From a bacterium (GTDB lineage: Bacteria; Actinomycetota; Acidimicrobiia; Spongiisociales; Spongiisociaceae), in contig JAPPFW010000009.1 of the NCBI GenBank assembly GCA_028821575.1, forward strand, positions 18,169 to 82,168: DNA of 64,000 nt. The letters run 5' to 3'. The notes under the pieces are model-generated. The model saw only the letters and a program-made list of their open reading frames with translations, made no database searches and had not been told where the DNA came from. Below are positions 63,944-64,000 of the stretch, one piece after another; within the stretch, counting starts at the first letter, position 1; the number at the start of each line of letters is the position of its first letter. Both the position numbers and the translations under genes were made by a program.

Positions 63944-64000
63944 CACACTCATACTGGAATTGCCCCGTTTGGTGGGGGGTCGCTGCGACGATCGGGGTGG
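63944..64000. other. Right-edge spacer
   Basis: Contains CCCC/GGGG around GTTTGGT (63963-63976), a possible terminator for the uppS-glyS-yceI operon; otherwise nothing recognisable. Confidence 0.35.

Overview
The window reads as chromosome of a high-GC, deep-branching actinobacterium, most like Acidimicrobiia. This placement is inferred from gene content and order; no 16S rRNA gene is present. Supporting signs are the order tig-clpP-clpX-valS-folC-ndk-mreBCD-mrdA-rodA-rne-rplU-rpmA-obgE-proB, GTG/TTG starts, many 4-base start/stop overlaps, short -10 boxes (TANNNT) directly upstream of start codons, and a PgpH-type c-di-AMP phosphodiesterase. Apart from one decayed transposase there is no phage, plasmid or CRISPR content.

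Layout. 1-6208: a branched-chain amino-acid (Liv) type ABC uptake locus. It has a cut-off type-1 binding protein on the plus strand and, on the minus strand, livH, a fused livM-livF, livG, an aspartoacylase/desuccinylase-family hydrolase and a binding-protein-like protein with no signal peptide. 6209-7480: no intact gene; the decayed 3' part of an ISL3-family transposase lies at its left end. 7483-12118: an MMPL exporter and a CPA2 antiporter with two universal-stress domains. 12181-14659: five tRNAs (Leu, Pro, Gly, Arg, His) and a lipoprotein. 14715-34450: protein quality control (tig, clpP, clpX), valS, folC, ndk, the rod-shape and peptidoglycan elongation set, RNase E/G, L21, L27, Obg and ProB. 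34464-38093: a K+ uptake system (trkH, trkA) and an M23 peptidase, which split proB from nadD. 38557-43458: nadD, rsfS, tRNA-Ala, a class-I glutamine-amidotransferase-like hydrolase and leuS. 43482-45571: a Na+-efflux-type ABC pair. 45985-50970: comEA, comEC, an SDR, holA and rpsT. 51142-63899: hrcA, dnaJ, phoH, pgpH, ybeY, a CBS/CorC protein, era, phhB, recO, uppS, glyS and a YceI-like protein.

The most unusual material is between genes. At least eight spacers, and the last codons of several flanking genes, are built from degenerate 7-base tandem repeats, typically a GT-rich half followed by an AC-rich half that can fold back on it. Words of 10-15 bases are shared exactly between distant loci (for example 20728-20742 and 50651-50665 in inverted orientation), so this is one family rather than chance low complexity. 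TAG triplets inside the repeats serve as stop codons of valS, leuS, the ABC permease, rpsT, phhB and yceI; the TAG stops of rpmA and era sit at a repeat edge. A second, unrelated dispersed repeat of about 105 bases occurs as inverted copies at 22362-22472 and 38191-38294 and can fold around a conserved CCGTTG/CAACGG stem.

How the genes work together: the centre of the window is a growth block in which translation (tRNA synthetases, tRNAs, ribosomal proteins, Obg, Era, RsfS, YbeY), protein folding and turnover (Tig, Clp, HrcA, DnaJ) and wall elongation (MreBCD, PBP2, RodA, UppS) sit in translationally coupled operons. PgpH (c-di-AMP hydrolysis) and TrkHA (K+ uptake, a common c-di-AMP-linked process) add an osmotic and wall homeostasis theme.
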